DNA from: Amnibacterium flavum
Lineage (GTDB): Bacteria; Actinomycetota; Actinomycetes; Actinomycetales; Microbacteriaceae
Direction of reading: 5' to 3'
Assembly (NCBI RefSeq): GCF_003097495.1
Contig: NZ_QEOP01000001.1
Span: 1,240,001 to 1,304,000 of the forward strand
Length of the DNA stretch: 64,000 bases
Both the position numbers and the translations under genes were made by a program. Under the pieces are notes generated by a model. That model searched no databases and was not told the DNA's origin. It saw nothing but the letters and a program-made list of their open reading frames with translations. Positions 1 through 7,782 of the stretch are shown here, in pieces (positions within the stretch are counted from its first letter, which is position 1; every line of letters starts with the position of its first letter).

Positions 1-1
1 C

Positions 2-787
2 TCGATGGACGGCGCGGGCATGTACTGCGAGGGCGTCAAGGGCGAGTGCAACCTCGGCCAGCAGGAGATCGCATTCCGCTACGCGCATGCGCTCACGACA
101 TGCGACAACCACTCAATCTACAAGAATGGCGCCAAGGAGATCGCCGATCGCCACGGCAAGGCGCTCACCTTCATGGCCAAGTTCAACGAGCGCGAGGGCA
201 ACTCGTGCCACATCCACCTCAGCGTCCGCGACGACGAGGGCGGCTTCCCGATGGCGGACAAGGAGCACCCCTACGGGTTCTCGAAGCTCATGGAGCACTT
301 CATCGCCGGTCAGCTGGCCACGCTGCGCGAGATGTCGCTGTTCTTCGCCCCCAACATCAACTCGTACAAGCGCTATGCGCTCGGCAGCTTCGCCCCGACA
401 GCCGTCGCATGGGGCCTCGACAACCGCACCTGCGCACTGCGCGTGGTGGGATCAGGTGCCTCCCTCCGGGTCGAGAACCGCGTGCCCGGCGGCGACGTCA
501 ACCAGTACCTGGCCGTCGCCGCGCTGATCGCGGGCGGCATCCACGGGATCGAGAACGAACTCGAACTCGAGCCGATCTTCGAGGGCAACGCCTACGAGAG
601 CGACAAGCCCCGGGTGCCGTCGACTCTGCGCGACGCCGCCGAGCTGTTCTCGCAGTCGGCCGTCGCGCGTGCCGCTTTCGGCGACGAGGTCGTCGACCAC
701 TACCTCAACAACGCGCGCGTCGAGCTCGCGGCATTCGACTCGGCCGTGACCGACTGGGAGAGGGTCCGTGGCTTCGAGCGCTTCTGA
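2..787 (+). CDS. Glutamine synthetase family protein, C-terminal part (5' end cut by window edge)
   Basis: The frame is open from the window edge, so only about 261 C-terminal residues are visible. They cover most of the GS catalytic barrel: a GQQEI segment, a conserved histidine region (NSCHIHLSV), and the ATP/glutamate-binding stretch NRVPGGDVNQYLAVAALI near residue 160. The next genes are an amidotransferase-class hydrolase and an aldehyde dehydrogenase. That context resembles the gamma-glutamylpolyamine or gamma-glutamylethanolamide synthetases (GlnA3/GlnA4-like) of actinobacteria rather than ammonia-assimilating GlnA. The assignment to amine ligation is inferred from context, and the true start lies outside the window. 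The 3' end overlaps the next gene by 20 bp, suggesting translational coupling. Confidence 0.88.
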   Translation, partial: SMDGAGMYCEGVKGECNLGQQEIAFRYAHALTTCDNHSIYKNGAKEIADRHGKALTFMAKFNEREGNSCHIHLSVRDDEGGFPMADKEHPYGFSKLMEHFIAGQLATLREMSLFFAPNINSYKRYALGSFAPTAVAWGLDNRTCALRVVGSGASLRVENRVPGGDVNQYLAVAALIAGGIHGIENELELEPIFEGNAYESDKPRVPSTLRDAAELFSQSAVARAAFGDEVVDHYLNNARVELAAFDSAVTDWERVRGFERF

Positions 788-1502
788 CACCCGTCCCCCG
801 CTGATCGGGCTGACCAGCTACCTCGAGCAGGCGAGCCAGGGAGTCTGGAACTACCGGGCCGCCCTGCTCCCCGAGGTGTACCTGATCGCGGTCCGCGAGG
901 CGGGTGGCATCCCGGTGCTGCTGCCGCCGCACAGCCCCGACCCCGAGGCCGTCGGGCGCGTGCTCGACGGCATCGACGCGCTCGTGCTCACCGGCGGCGC
1001 CGACGTCGATCCCGCGCTGTACGGCGCCGATCGGCACGAGCGCACCCAGGATCCGCGGCACGACCGCGACGCCTGGGAGAGTGCGCTGCTCGCGGCGGCG
1101 ATCGATCGGGACATGCCGTTCCTCGCGATCTGCCGTGGCGCGCAGCTGCTCAACGTGACCCTCGGCGGCACCCTGCACCAGCACCTCCCGGACGTGGTCG
1201 GATCCGAGAAGTACCAGCCCGCACCCGCGGTGTTCGGCACCGTCGACGTCGAGGTCCAGCACGGCAGTCGCCTGCAGCGGCTGCTCGGTTCCGTCGGCGA
1301 CCGGCTGACCGTTCACGCCTACCACCACCAGGCCGTCGACCGGGTCGCCGAACCGCTGCTCGTCTCGGCGCGCAGCGACGACGGCGTCATCGAGGCGCTC
1401 GAGCTGCCCTCCGCCCGGTTCGGGGTCGGCGTGCAGTGGCATCCCGAAGAGGACGCGGCCGACCGGCGACTCTTCACCGCGCTCGTCGACGCCGCTCGAT
1501 GA
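768..1502 (+). CDS. Gamma-glutamyl-gamma-aminobutyrate hydrolase family (PuuD-like, peptidase C26)
   Basis: A 244-residue class I glutamine-amidotransferase fold. The nucleophile elbow FLAICRGAQLLN carries the catalytic Cys near residue 125, and GVQWHPEED near residue 225 supplies the His and Glu of the triad. In the Puu pathway this enzyme releases glutamate from gamma-glutamyl-GABA or a related amide. The start is GTG inside the end of the upstream GS gene, and the overlap supports co-translation. The family is clear. The exact gamma-glutamyl substrate is inferred from the ligase and dehydrogenase neighbours; an anabolic amidotransferase role is less likely because no synthetase partner is present. 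Confidence 0.85.
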   Translation: MASSASDTRPPLIGLTSYLEQASQGVWNYRAALLPEVYLIAVREAGGIPVLLPPHSPDPEAVGRVLDGIDALVLTGGADVDPALYGADRHERTQDPRHDRDAWESALLAAAIDRDMPFLAICRGAQLLNVTLGGTLHQHLPDVVGSEKYQPAPAVFGTVDVEVQHGSRLQRLLGSVGDRLTVHAYHHQAVDRVAEPLLVSARSDDGVIEALELPSARFGVGVQWHPEEDAADRRLFTALVDAAR

Positions 1503-1542
1503 CGGATCGGGCCGTTCGATGACAGATCAGGAGAACGCACGA

Positions 1543-2898
1543 GTGACGTCGATAACCCTCATCAACCCCGCCGACGAGACCATGATCGGCGAGGTCGACC
1601 TCAACTCCGTCGACGAGGTCGACGCCGCGGTCGCCAAGGCGGTCGTCGCGCAGAGGCTCTGGGCGGCACTCGCGCCCTCCGAGCGTGCGGGAGCCCTGCG
1701 GGCCTTCGCCGCCGCCGTCGACCTCGACATCGAGCACCTCGCCCGGCTCGAGGTCGAGAACTCGGGTCACCCGATCGCCTCCGCGCGGTGGGAGGCGGGG
1801 CACGTCCGCGACGTGCTGACCTACTACTCGGCAGCTCCCGAGCGGCTGCTCGGCAGCCAGATCCCGGTCGCGGGCGGGCTCGACATCACCTTCCACGAGC
1901 CGATCGGCGTCGTCGGCATCATCGTGCCCTGGAACTTCCCCATGACGATCGCCGCATGGGGTTTCGCCCCGGCTCTGGCGGCAGGCAACGCCGTCATCCT
2001 GAAGCCCGCTGAATGGACGCCCCTGACCGCGCTGCGGCTGGGCGAGCTCGCCCGTCGGTCCGGGCTGCCCGAAGGTCTCTTCACCGTGCTGCCCGGCCGC
2101 GGCGACGTGGTCGGGACGCGCTTCGTCACCCACCCCGACATCCGCAAGGTCGTCTTCACCGGCTCGACCGCGGTCGGCAAGAAGGTCATGGCGGGCTGCG
2201 CCGAGCAGGTCAAACGCGTCACCCTTGAGCTGGGCGGCAAGAGCGCCAACATCGTCTTCGCCGATGCCGACCTCGAGCTCGCAGCGACGAGCGCGCCCGG
2301 CGCCGTCTTCGACAACTCGGGGCAGGACTGTTGCGCGCGCAGTCGGATCCTGGTCGAGCGCAGCGTGTTCACCCGATTCCTCGAGAAGTTCGAGGTCGCG
2401 GTGGGTCGGTTTCGCGTCGGCGATCCCCTGCACGACGCGACCCAGATGGGTCCGCTCGTCTCCGCGGCGCATTTCGACCGTGTCGGCTCGTTCCTCGACG
2501 GGGTCGACGTCGCCTTCACCGGAGCCGCGCCCTCGGGCCCGGGCTACTGGATGCCTCCGACCGTCGTGCTTCCGAAGAGCCTCGACGACCGGATCGTCCG
2601 CGAGGAGGTCTTCGGGCCCGTCGTCGCGGTCATCCCGTTCGACACCGAGGAGGACGCAATCCGCATCGCGAACGCCACCGAGTACGGGCTCGCCGGGTCG
2701 ATCTTCACCCAGAACCTGTCCCGCGGAATCCGCGTCTCCCGCGCCGTCCAGGCCGGCAACCTGTCGGTCAATTCCCACTCGTCGGTGCGCTACTCGACCC
2801 CGTTCGGCGGGGTGAAGCAGTCGGGTCTCGGGCGCGAGCTCGGCCCCGACGCGCCGTTCGCCTTCACCGAGACCAAGAACGTCTTCTACGCCACCTGA
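1543..2898 (+). CDS. Aldehyde dehydrogenase family protein (PuuC-like)
   Basis: An NAD(P)-dependent aldehyde dehydrogenase of about 451 residues. It shows the PWNFPM cofactor region, FTGSTAVG, ELGGKSANIVF with the general-base Glu, the catalytic Cys in NSGQDCCARSR, and the EVFGPVV segment. I place the start at GTG 1543, which has an AGGAG at 1529-1533 with 9 nt spacing; an in-frame ATG at 1519 has no good ribosome site. In a Puu-like module it would oxidise gamma-glutamyl-aminoaldehyde to the acid before hydrolysis. The length is slightly short for the family (about 475-500) but all core motifs are present. Substrate is inferred from context only. Confidence 0.88.
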   Translation: MTSITLINPADETMIGEVDLNSVDEVDAAVAKAVVAQRLWAALAPSERAGALRAFAAAVDLDIEHLARLEVENSGHPIASARWEAGHVRDVLTYYSAAPERLLGSQIPVAGGLDITFHEPIGVVGIIVPWNFPMTIAAWGFAPALAAGNAVILKPAEWTPLTALRLGELARRSGLPEGLFTVLPGRGDVVGTRFVTHPDIRKVVFTGSTAVGKKVMAGCAEQVKRVTLELGGKSANIVFADADLELAATSAPGAVFDNSGQDCCARSRILVERSVFTRFLEKFEVAVGRFRVGDPLHDATQMGPLVSAAHFDRVGSFLDGVDVAFTGAAPSGPGYWMPPTVVLPKSLDDRIVREEVFGPVVAVIPFDTEEDAIRIANATEYGLAGSIFTQNLSRGIRVSRAVQAGNLSVNSHSSVRYSTPFGGVKQSGLGRELGPDAPFAFTETKNVFYAT

Positions 2899-2904
2899 TC
2901 CGCC

Positions 2905-2924
2905 GGCGTCCCCGCGGGGACGCC
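2905..2924. terminator. Perfect 20-bp palindrome between ALDH and SDR genes
   Basis: The stretch beginning GGCGTCCCCG is perfectly self-complementary over 20 bp, six bases after the ALDH stop codon. It has no T-tract. It could be an actinobacterial-type terminator, an mRNA-stabilising or attenuating hairpin inside the operon, or a protein-binding palindrome. The SDR start lies 44 bp further on. Confidence 0.5.
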
Positions 2925-2967
2925 GCTGCCAACCCGCCGCACCCTGCACCTCCGGAAGGACCCGTCC

Positions 2968-3756
2968 ATGGCCATCGCCCCTCTCGACCTCACCCAGCGT
3001 CTGCGCGACCGCGTCGCCGTCATCACCGGAGGCGCGAGCGGGATCGGCCTCGCCACCGCCCGCCGGTTCGCGGCCGAGGGAGCGAAGGTCGTGATCGGCG
3101 ACGTCGATCCGACGACGGGTGAGAGCGCGGCCGCCGAGGTCGGCGGGCTCTTCGTGCAGGTCGATGTCGCCGACGAGGCGCAGGTCAACGCGCTCTTCGA
3201 CACCGCGGTGGAGACCTACGGATCGCTCGACATCGCCTTCAACAACGCGGGCATCTCACCGGCCGACGACGACTCGATCGAGACCACCGAGCTGCCCGCA
3301 TGGGATCGGGTGCAGGAGGTCAACCTCAAGTCGGTCTACCTCTGCTCGCGCGCGGCACTGCGCCACATGGTTCCGCAGGGGAGCGGCTCGATCATCAACA
3401 CCGCCTCCTTCGTCGCGATCCTCGGGTCGGCGACCAGCCAGATCTCCTACACGGCGTCGAAGGGCGGTGTGCTCGCGATGACCCGGGAGCTCGGCGTGCA
3501 GTTCGCCCGGCAGGGCATCCGCGTCAACGCCCTCTGCCCAGGCCCCGTGAACACCCCGCTGCTCAAGGAGCTGTTCGCGAAGGACCCCGAGCGCGCTCAG
3601 CGCCGCCTCATCCACGTGCCCGTCGGACGCTTCGCCGAGCCTGACGAGCTGGCAGCCGCCGTCGCGTTCCTCGCCAGCGACGACGCCTCGTTCATCACCG
3701 CATCGAGCTTCGTGGTCGACGGCGGCATCACCTCCGCCTACGTCACCCCGCTATGA
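2968..3756 (+). CDS. SDR family NAD(P)-dependent oxidoreductase
   Basis: A classical short-chain dehydrogenase/reductase of 262 residues. The Rossmann cofactor motif is TGGASGIG near residue 20, NNAGIS near residue 92, the active-site Ser in NTASF and the catalytic pair in YTASKGG near residue 157. The tail ASSFVVDGG is typical of FabG-like enzymes. An acidic residue after beta-2 (GDVDPTTG) suggests NAD(H) preference, which is inference. GGAAGGA lies about 7 nt before the ATG. It follows the aldehyde dehydrogenase by 69 bp and precedes the regulator, so it probably belongs to the same catabolic module. Its substrate cannot be read from sequence. Confidence 0.87.
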   Translation: MAIAPLDLTQRLRDRVAVITGGASGIGLATARRFAAEGAKVVIGDVDPTTGESAAAEVGGLFVQVDVADEAQVNALFDTAVETYGSLDIAFNNAGISPADDDSIETTELPAWDRVQEVNLKSVYLCSRAALRHMVPQGSGSIINTASFVAILGSATSQISYTASKGGVLAMTRELGVQFARQGIRVNALCPGPVNTPLLKELFAKDPERAQRRLIHVPVGRFAEPDELAAAVAFLASDDASFITASSFVVDGGITSAYVTPL

Positions 3757-3877
3757 CCCGCGCGGCGCCGCCTCCCTCTGCGCACATCGTCGAGATGGAT
3801 AGACCAGAGGCCTGTTTCGCCTCGGTGTCGGGCGATCCGCGGCGTGATCTCCTCGATTCGTGCAGGGGAGGGGGGAG

Positions 3878-4627
3878 ATGAGCGACCCGCGGGAGCCCGT
3901 CGGGGCCGTCGACGACGTGCTCTTCCGTCCGGTCCGCAGCGGCAACGCGTTCGAGGACACTGTGCAGCGCCTGCTGCAGACCGTCCGGCTCGGGGTCGTC
4001 GCGCCGGGGGAGTCGCTGCCGCCCGAGCGCGACCTGGCCGCGCGTCTCGGCGTCAGTCGCGACACCGTGCGCGACGCGATCCGCGCCCTGTCGGATGCCG
4101 GCTACCTCGTCGCGCGCCGCGGCCGTTACGGGGGAACCTTCGTCAGCGATGAGCCGCCGACCGGGCTTCACCCGGGATCCGGATCGACGCTTCCCTCCGA
4201 CCCGTCGCGCAGCGCTGCCGAGATCGACGACGTGCTCGGGCTGCGCGACATCCTCGAGCCCGGCGCGGCTCGGGCCGCCGCCGCGCGCACCCTCAGCGCC
4301 ACCGACCGAGAGCTGCTCTGGAGCAAGCTGCTCGAGACCGCGGCCTCCGGGGTCGACGACTACCGGCGCACCGACTCGCGGCTGCACCTCGCCATCGGCG
4401 AGCTCGCGGGCATCCCGTCCCTGCTTCCTCTGCTCGTCGAGAACCGCTCGCGCGTGACCGCCCTCCTCGATGAGATCCCGCTGCTCGAGCGCAACATCCG
4501 GCACTCGAACGAGCAGCACGAGCTCGTCGTCACCGCCATCCTCCGCGGCGACCCCGATGCGGCCGAGCGGGCCATGGCCGAGCACCTCTCCGGCTCCGCG
4601 GCGCTCCTGCGCGGCTTCCTCGGCTGA
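3878..4627 (+). CDS. FadR/GntR family transcriptional regulator (FCD domain)
   Basis: A 249-residue regulator with an N-terminal winged helix (ESLPPERDLAARLGVSRDTVRDAIRALSDAGYLVARRGRYGGTFV, roughly residues 45-90) and a C-terminal all-helical FCD ligand-binding domain. ATG 3878 is chosen because AGGGGAG ends 7 nt upstream; an in-frame GTG at 3860 overlaps that purine run. The gene closes the GS/hydrolase/ALDH/SDR module on the same strand, so it probably senses a pathway intermediate and represses the module. FCD regulators usually bind metal plus a carboxylate, but the ligand here is unknown. Confidence 0.85.
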   Translation: MSDPREPVGAVDDVLFRPVRSGNAFEDTVQRLLQTVRLGVVAPGESLPPERDLAARLGVSRDTVRDAIRALSDAGYLVARRGRYGGTFVSDEPPTGLHPGSGSTLPSDPSRSAAEIDDVLGLRDILEPGAARAAAARTLSATDRELLWSKLLETAASGVDDYRRTDSRLHLAIGELAGIPSLLPLLVENRSRVTALLDEIPLLERNIRHSNEQHELVVTAILRGDPDAAERAMAEHLSGSAALLRGFLG

Positions 4628-4817
4628 ACCTATCCGTTCTCACCCGATCCGATCGACTTCGCTGGGCAGGACCCTCCCGTATTCGCGACGCTGAGTGAGG
4701 GCTCCATAAGGCACGCCGCGCGGGGGCGGCTGAGTCGGCGCTCAGACCCGTCGATCAGACTGGATCCCATCCTTCGGCGACGGAGCCGTTCCATCCACCG
4801 AACCGGAAGGACTCAGT
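4628..4817. other. Intergenic gap without a recognisable gene
   Basis: These 190 bp separate the GntR gene from the MscS-like gene. I see no ORF with coding character, no tRNA-like fold and no strong terminator. A GGAAGGA ribosome site at 4805-4811 serves the next gene. Confidence 0.4.
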
Positions 4818-6089
4818 TTGCTCCGCACACTGACCGACCCTCTCGTCGCCGCCGGCGACGTCTTCTCGAACGTCTGGGCCCGCGCGGGCGTGTTCACCGC
4901 CATCGGAATCGTCGTGGCCGTCATCGTGACCGCCATCATCGGCTTCGTTTTCCGCTGGATCGCACGGAAGCGGCGCTGGGAGGACCGGGACATCGCGGCG
5001 CTGCGGCGACCGTTCCGCGTGTTCGCGATCGTCATCGCGGTCTGGACGGCGCTCGAGGTGGCGCAGTTCCCGGGAACCGTGCCGACGGACAGCGGGCAGG
5101 GCCCGCTGTCGCACCTCTTCGTCGTCCTGTCGATCCTCGCGGGCGCCTGGTTCGTCTCGCGGATCGTCACATTCCTCGTCGACCTGTCGCTCGGCCGCTA
5201 CCGCACCGATGTGCGCGACAACAGGGTCGCGCGGCGCATCCGAACGCAGATCCTCATCCTCCGCCGGCTCGCGATCGCCGCGATCGTCATCATCGCCCTC
5301 GGCGCGATCCTGCTCACGTTCCCCGGCGCACGCGCGGCGGGGGCCAGCCTGCTCGCATCGGCCGGGCTCGTCTCGGTGATCGCCGGTCTTGCGGCTCAGT
5401 CGGCGCTCGCGAATGTGTTCGCGGGTATCCAGCTCGCCTTCAACGGCGCCATCCGGGTCGACGACGTCGTCATCGTTGAGGAGGAGTGGGGGCGGATCGA
5501 GGAGATCACGCTGACCTACGTCGTCGTGCACATCTGGGACGACCGGCGCATGGTGCTGCCCTCGACCTACTTCACGACCACCCCGTTCCAGAACTGGACG
5601 CGCAAGAACAGCGAGCTGCTCGGGGCCGTCGAGTTCGATCTCGACTGGCGGGTCACACCCGCCGAGATGCGGGAGGAGATGCACCGCGTCCTCGACCGGA
5701 CCGAGCTGTGGGACAAGCGCGTCGCCGTGCTGCAGGTCACCGACGCGGTCGGCGGCTACGTCCGTGTGCGCATCCTGGTCACCGCCATCGATGCGCCGAC
5801 GCTGTTCGATCTGCGCTGCTACCTGCGCGAGGAGCTCGTCGCCTGGCTGCACGAGACGAGCCCGCAGTCGATTCCGCGCACGCGGGTGCAGATGGTCGAG
5901 GCCGACGCGGCGAAGCGGAAAGCGCCGGCTCGCGCGTCGACGGAGGTGCACAACGACGACCGCTCGCTCTTCGCGGGCGACGCGGCGGCGGAGAAGCGCG
6001 CCAGCCAGTTCACCGGCCCGATCAGCGTCCTCACCCCGGACGAGATCGAGCAGGCGAGGGCCCGCCGCCCGGGCGAGGGCGACATCTGA
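4818..6089 (+). CDS. Mechanosensitive ion channel family protein (MscS-like)
   Basis: A 423-residue membrane protein. Hydrophobic segments near residues 25-50, 70-95, 105-130 and 150-175 precede the pore-lining helix (about residues 180-215, AGLVSVIAGLAAQSALANVFAG), which matches the Gly/Ala-rich TM3 of MscS. A beta domain follows (VDDVVIVEEEWGRIEEITLTYVVVHIWDDRRMVLPSTYF) and then an alpha/beta vestibule. The Lys/Arg- and Glu-rich tail beyond residue 370 looks disordered. The start is TTG, supported by GGAAGGA 6 nt upstream. Its likely role is relief of hypo-osmotic stress at the cytoplasmic membrane. It appears monocistronic. Confidence 0.9.
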   Translation: MLRTLTDPLVAAGDVFSNVWARAGVFTAIGIVVAVIVTAIIGFVFRWIARKRRWEDRDIAALRRPFRVFAIVIAVWTALEVAQFPGTVPTDSGQGPLSHLFVVLSILAGAWFVSRIVTFLVDLSLGRYRTDVRDNRVARRIRTQILILRRLAIAAIVIIALGAILLTFPGARAAGASLLASAGLVSVIAGLAAQSALANVFAGIQLAFNGAIRVDDVVIVEEEWGRIEEITLTYVVVHIWDDRRMVLPSTYFTTTPFQNWTRKNSELLGAVEFDLDWRVTPAEMREEMHRVLDRTELWDKRVAVLQVTDAVGGYVRVRILVTAIDAPTLFDLRCYLREELVAWLHETSPQSIPRTRVQMVEADAAKRKAPARASTEVHNDDRSLFAGDAAAEKRASQFTGPISVLTPDEIEQARARRPGEGDI

Positions 6090-6114
6090 AACCGACCCGC
6101 CCCACACTCAGGTA

Positions 6115-6170
6115 GGGCGTTCCGGGCGAACGCGCACGTTGCGGCCGGCCCGAGGCGCCGGAACGTGCGC
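6115..6170. repeat. REP-like hairpin element, left copy of an inverted pair
   Basis: This contains an imperfect hairpin: GCGCACGTTGCGG at 6132-6144 pairs 12/13 with CCGGAACGTGCGC at 6158-6170 across a 13-nt loop. The first 30 bp (6115-6144) reappear as a reverse complement at 6329-6358 with one mismatch. A related hairpin lies at 43962-44002. The size, structure and intergenic location fit a REP/BIME-type dispersed repeat. Confidence 0.7.
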
Positions 6171-6302
6171 GTCAGATCGGATATTCAGGGTGCGTACGCG
6201 CGTTTCGTCGTGAGCACGTGCCCGAAGTATCCGCATGAGCCCGGAACAAATGTCCTCGTCACGGGATTGCGACTGCCGGCAAGATCTCCGAGCATTCGCC
6301 GC

Positions 6303-6358
6303 GCGCACGTTGCGGCGTGCGGGGCCCGCCGCAACGTGCGCGCTCGCCCGGAACGCCC
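6303..6358. repeat. REP-like hairpin element, right copy of an inverted pair
   Basis: GCGCACGTTGCGG at 6303-6315 pairs perfectly with CCGCAACGTGCGC at 6329-6341, a 13-bp stem with a 13-nt loop. It mirrors the element at 6115-6170 in opposite orientation. The roughly 130 bp between the two copies is less GC-rich and includes a degenerate related segment around 6190-6221. The pair fills most of the convergent gap between the MscS-like gene and the downstream minus-strand genes, so it may also act as a bidirectional terminator. Confidence 0.7.
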
Positions 6359-6396
6359 GTCCCTGGGGGTGAGAGGGGGGCGATGGGGCGGAGTCG

Positions 6397-6855
6397 TCAG
6401 GAGTCGCGGGGTTTGCGCGGGGTGCGCTTGATCTGCTTCGTGACCGGCGGTTCCGTGTCCGCGATCTCCGGGGCCGTGAAGGCGACCGTGGGAGCCGTGT
6501 CCGTCGTCGGCACCTCGGCTGCGGGTGCCGGCGGGGGAGTCGGCTCGGTCACCGGGCGCGGCGCAGGGGCCGCCGGTGACGAGGTCGGAACGGTTGCCGG
6601 AACCGGTGCCGGGACAGCCGACGCGGGAGGAGCCGGGGCCGGTGCCGGTGCAGCCGACGCGGGAGGAGCCGGTGCCGTTGCCGGGGCTGCCAGCCTGTGC
6701 TGCTTCACATAGAGCTCGGCGGCCTTCGTCGCCACCAGCAGGAAGCGCACGAGCAGCACGACCAGCCCGATGAGGACGACGACGACGATCAGGGAGAACC
6801 CTGCGAACAGCACGTCGAGAACGTTCAGACCGAAGCGGTGACCCTCGAAGCCCAT
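6397..6855 (-). CDS. Small membrane protein with Pro/Ala-rich tail, function unknown
   Basis: The 152-residue product has one strong transmembrane segment near residues 12-42 (VLFAGFSLIVVVVLIGLVVLL). A low-complexity tail of Pro, Ala, Val and Thr repeats (about residues 55-130, with APAPAPP and PASA units) follows, then a basic end (KQIKRTPRKPRDS). I do not recognise a domain. Such tails are often flexible spacers across the envelope or disordered cytoplasmic linkers. It lies 2 bp downstream of the next minus-strand gene, so the two are probably co-transcribed. It is probably real given that pairing, but its role is unknown. Confidence 0.65.
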   Translation of the reverse strand: MGFEGHRFGLNVLDVLFAGFSLIVVVVLIGLVVLLVRFLLVATKAAELYVKQHRLAAPATAPAPPASAAPAPAPAPPASAVPAPVPATVPTSSPAAPAPRPVTEPTPPPAPAAEVPTTDTAPTVAFTAPEIADTEPPVTKQIKRTPRKPRDS

Positions 6856-6857
6856 GT

Positions 6858-7046
6858 TCAGTCTTCCAGGGCCTGTTCCTGCGATTCGGCGCGCACCGTG
6901 CCGATGGCGATCGCGACGGTCAGCAACGAGGCGACGACGCTGAGGTAGAACCGCCAGTCACGCGGGCCGGCCTGTCCGGTCCGGAGGGTGGAGATCGAGC
7001 TCACGATCGCGCTGATGATCGAACCGTTCAACAAGTATTTGCGCAC
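6858..7046 (-). CDS. Small membrane protein, function unknown
   Basis: The 62-residue product has an amphipathic N-terminus (KYLLNGSIISAIVSSISTLR), a central basic/polar stretch (GQAGPRDWRFY) and a transmembrane helix near residues 33-53 (LSVVASLLTVAIAIGTV), ending in an acidic tail. It starts at GTG with no clear ribosome site and ends 2 bp before the ATG of the 152-residue membrane protein, forming a two-gene unit. I recognise no family. Its reality rests on the hydrophobic pattern and the tight spacing. Confidence 0.55.
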   Translation of the reverse strand: MRKYLLNGSIISAIVSSISTLRTGQAGPRDWRFYLSVVASLLTVAIAIGTVRAESQEQALED

Positions 7047-7121
7047 GTTGCGAGGCTACCGCCAAGCGATGCCCCGTCGAGGGGCGGTATCCCGGGACTT
7101 CGTGGGAATCAGCCGTGAGGG

Positions 7122-7157
7122 CTGACCGATCGTTCAGAAACCTGACCGATCGGACAG
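7122..7157. promoter_or_regulatory. Tandem 16-bp palindromic operators upstream of tetR
   Basis: Two imperfect palindromes sit centre-to-centre exactly 20 bp apart: CTGACCGATCGTTCAG (7122-7137) and CTGACCGATCGGACAG (7142-7157). Each is symmetric at 14 of 16 positions around CGATCG. They abut a TACGCT -10 element at 7158-7163. The arrangement fits autoregulation by the adjacent TetR protein. Confidence 0.75.
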
Positions 7158-7163
7158 TACGCT
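7158..7163 (+). promoter_or_regulatory. -10 element of a leaderless promoter for tetR
   Basis: TACGCT followed by 6 nt and the GTG at 7170. With transcription starting about 6-7 nt after the hexamer, the mRNA would begin at the start codon. No ribosome site is present. Confidence 0.6.
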
Positions 7164-7169
7164 GTCCGG

Positions 7170-7757
7170 GTGCCCAACACCTCTGCCGCCGACGTGCTGC
7201 GCGTCGCGCGGATGCTGTTCGCGATCGACGGATACGCGGCCACCTCGATCGGTCACATCGCCGAGGCGGCCGGTCTCTCCAAGTCGGCCGTGCTCTACCA
7301 CTACTCCTCGAAAGAGGCTCTCCTCGAGGCGATCATCACGCCCGCGGTGGACGGGCTCGAGGGGGTCGTCGCGAGCTTCGCGCGCTCGGCCGACGCGGAT
7401 CCCCGTCATGAGTTCGTCGAACCGTTCGTCGACTACCTGCTCGCGAACCGACTCGAGATGAGCATCTTCGTGAACCAGGGGCAGTCGCTCCGGGGGCTGC
7501 CCGTCATCGACCGTGCGAACGGTCTCGTGCAGCGACTGGGTGATGCCGTGTCGCTCGGGGTCGTCCGCATCGACGACCGCATACGCTTCGGAATGGCACT
7601 CGGGGGAGCCGCGTACACGGTGGTCGCCGCCATCAACTGGACCGACAACGCGCTTCCGAGCGCCGAACTCGAAGATGCCGACGAGGTCAGAGCTGCCCTC
7701 GTCGAGATCGTCACCGGCCTGCTCGTCGCCTCGCGCACGAGCGTCGCCGCCCACTGA
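7170..7757 (+). CDS. TetR/AcrR family transcriptional regulator
   Basis: The 195-residue product has an N-terminal TetR helix-turn-helix (VLRVARMLFAIDGYAATSIGHIAEAAGLSKSAVLYHYSSKEALLEAI, about residues 9-55) and a divergent helical ligand-binding domain. The GTG start is directly preceded by a leaderless-type promoter and two palindromic operators. The stop lies 25 bp before an MMPL exporter, so it most likely represses its own operon and is released by a compound the exporter handles. The ligand cannot be deduced. Confidence 0.9.
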   Translation: MPNTSAADVLRVARMLFAIDGYAATSIGHIAEAAGLSKSAVLYHYSSKEALLEAIITPAVDGLEGVVASFARSADADPRHEFVEPFVDYLLANRLEMSIFVNQGQSLRGLPVIDRANGLVQRLGDAVSLGVVRIDDRIRFGMALGGAAYTVVAAINWTDNALPSAELEDADEVRAALVEIVTGLLVASRTSVAAH

Positions 7758-7782
7758 TCCGCACCGATCCCGAAAGCAGCTC

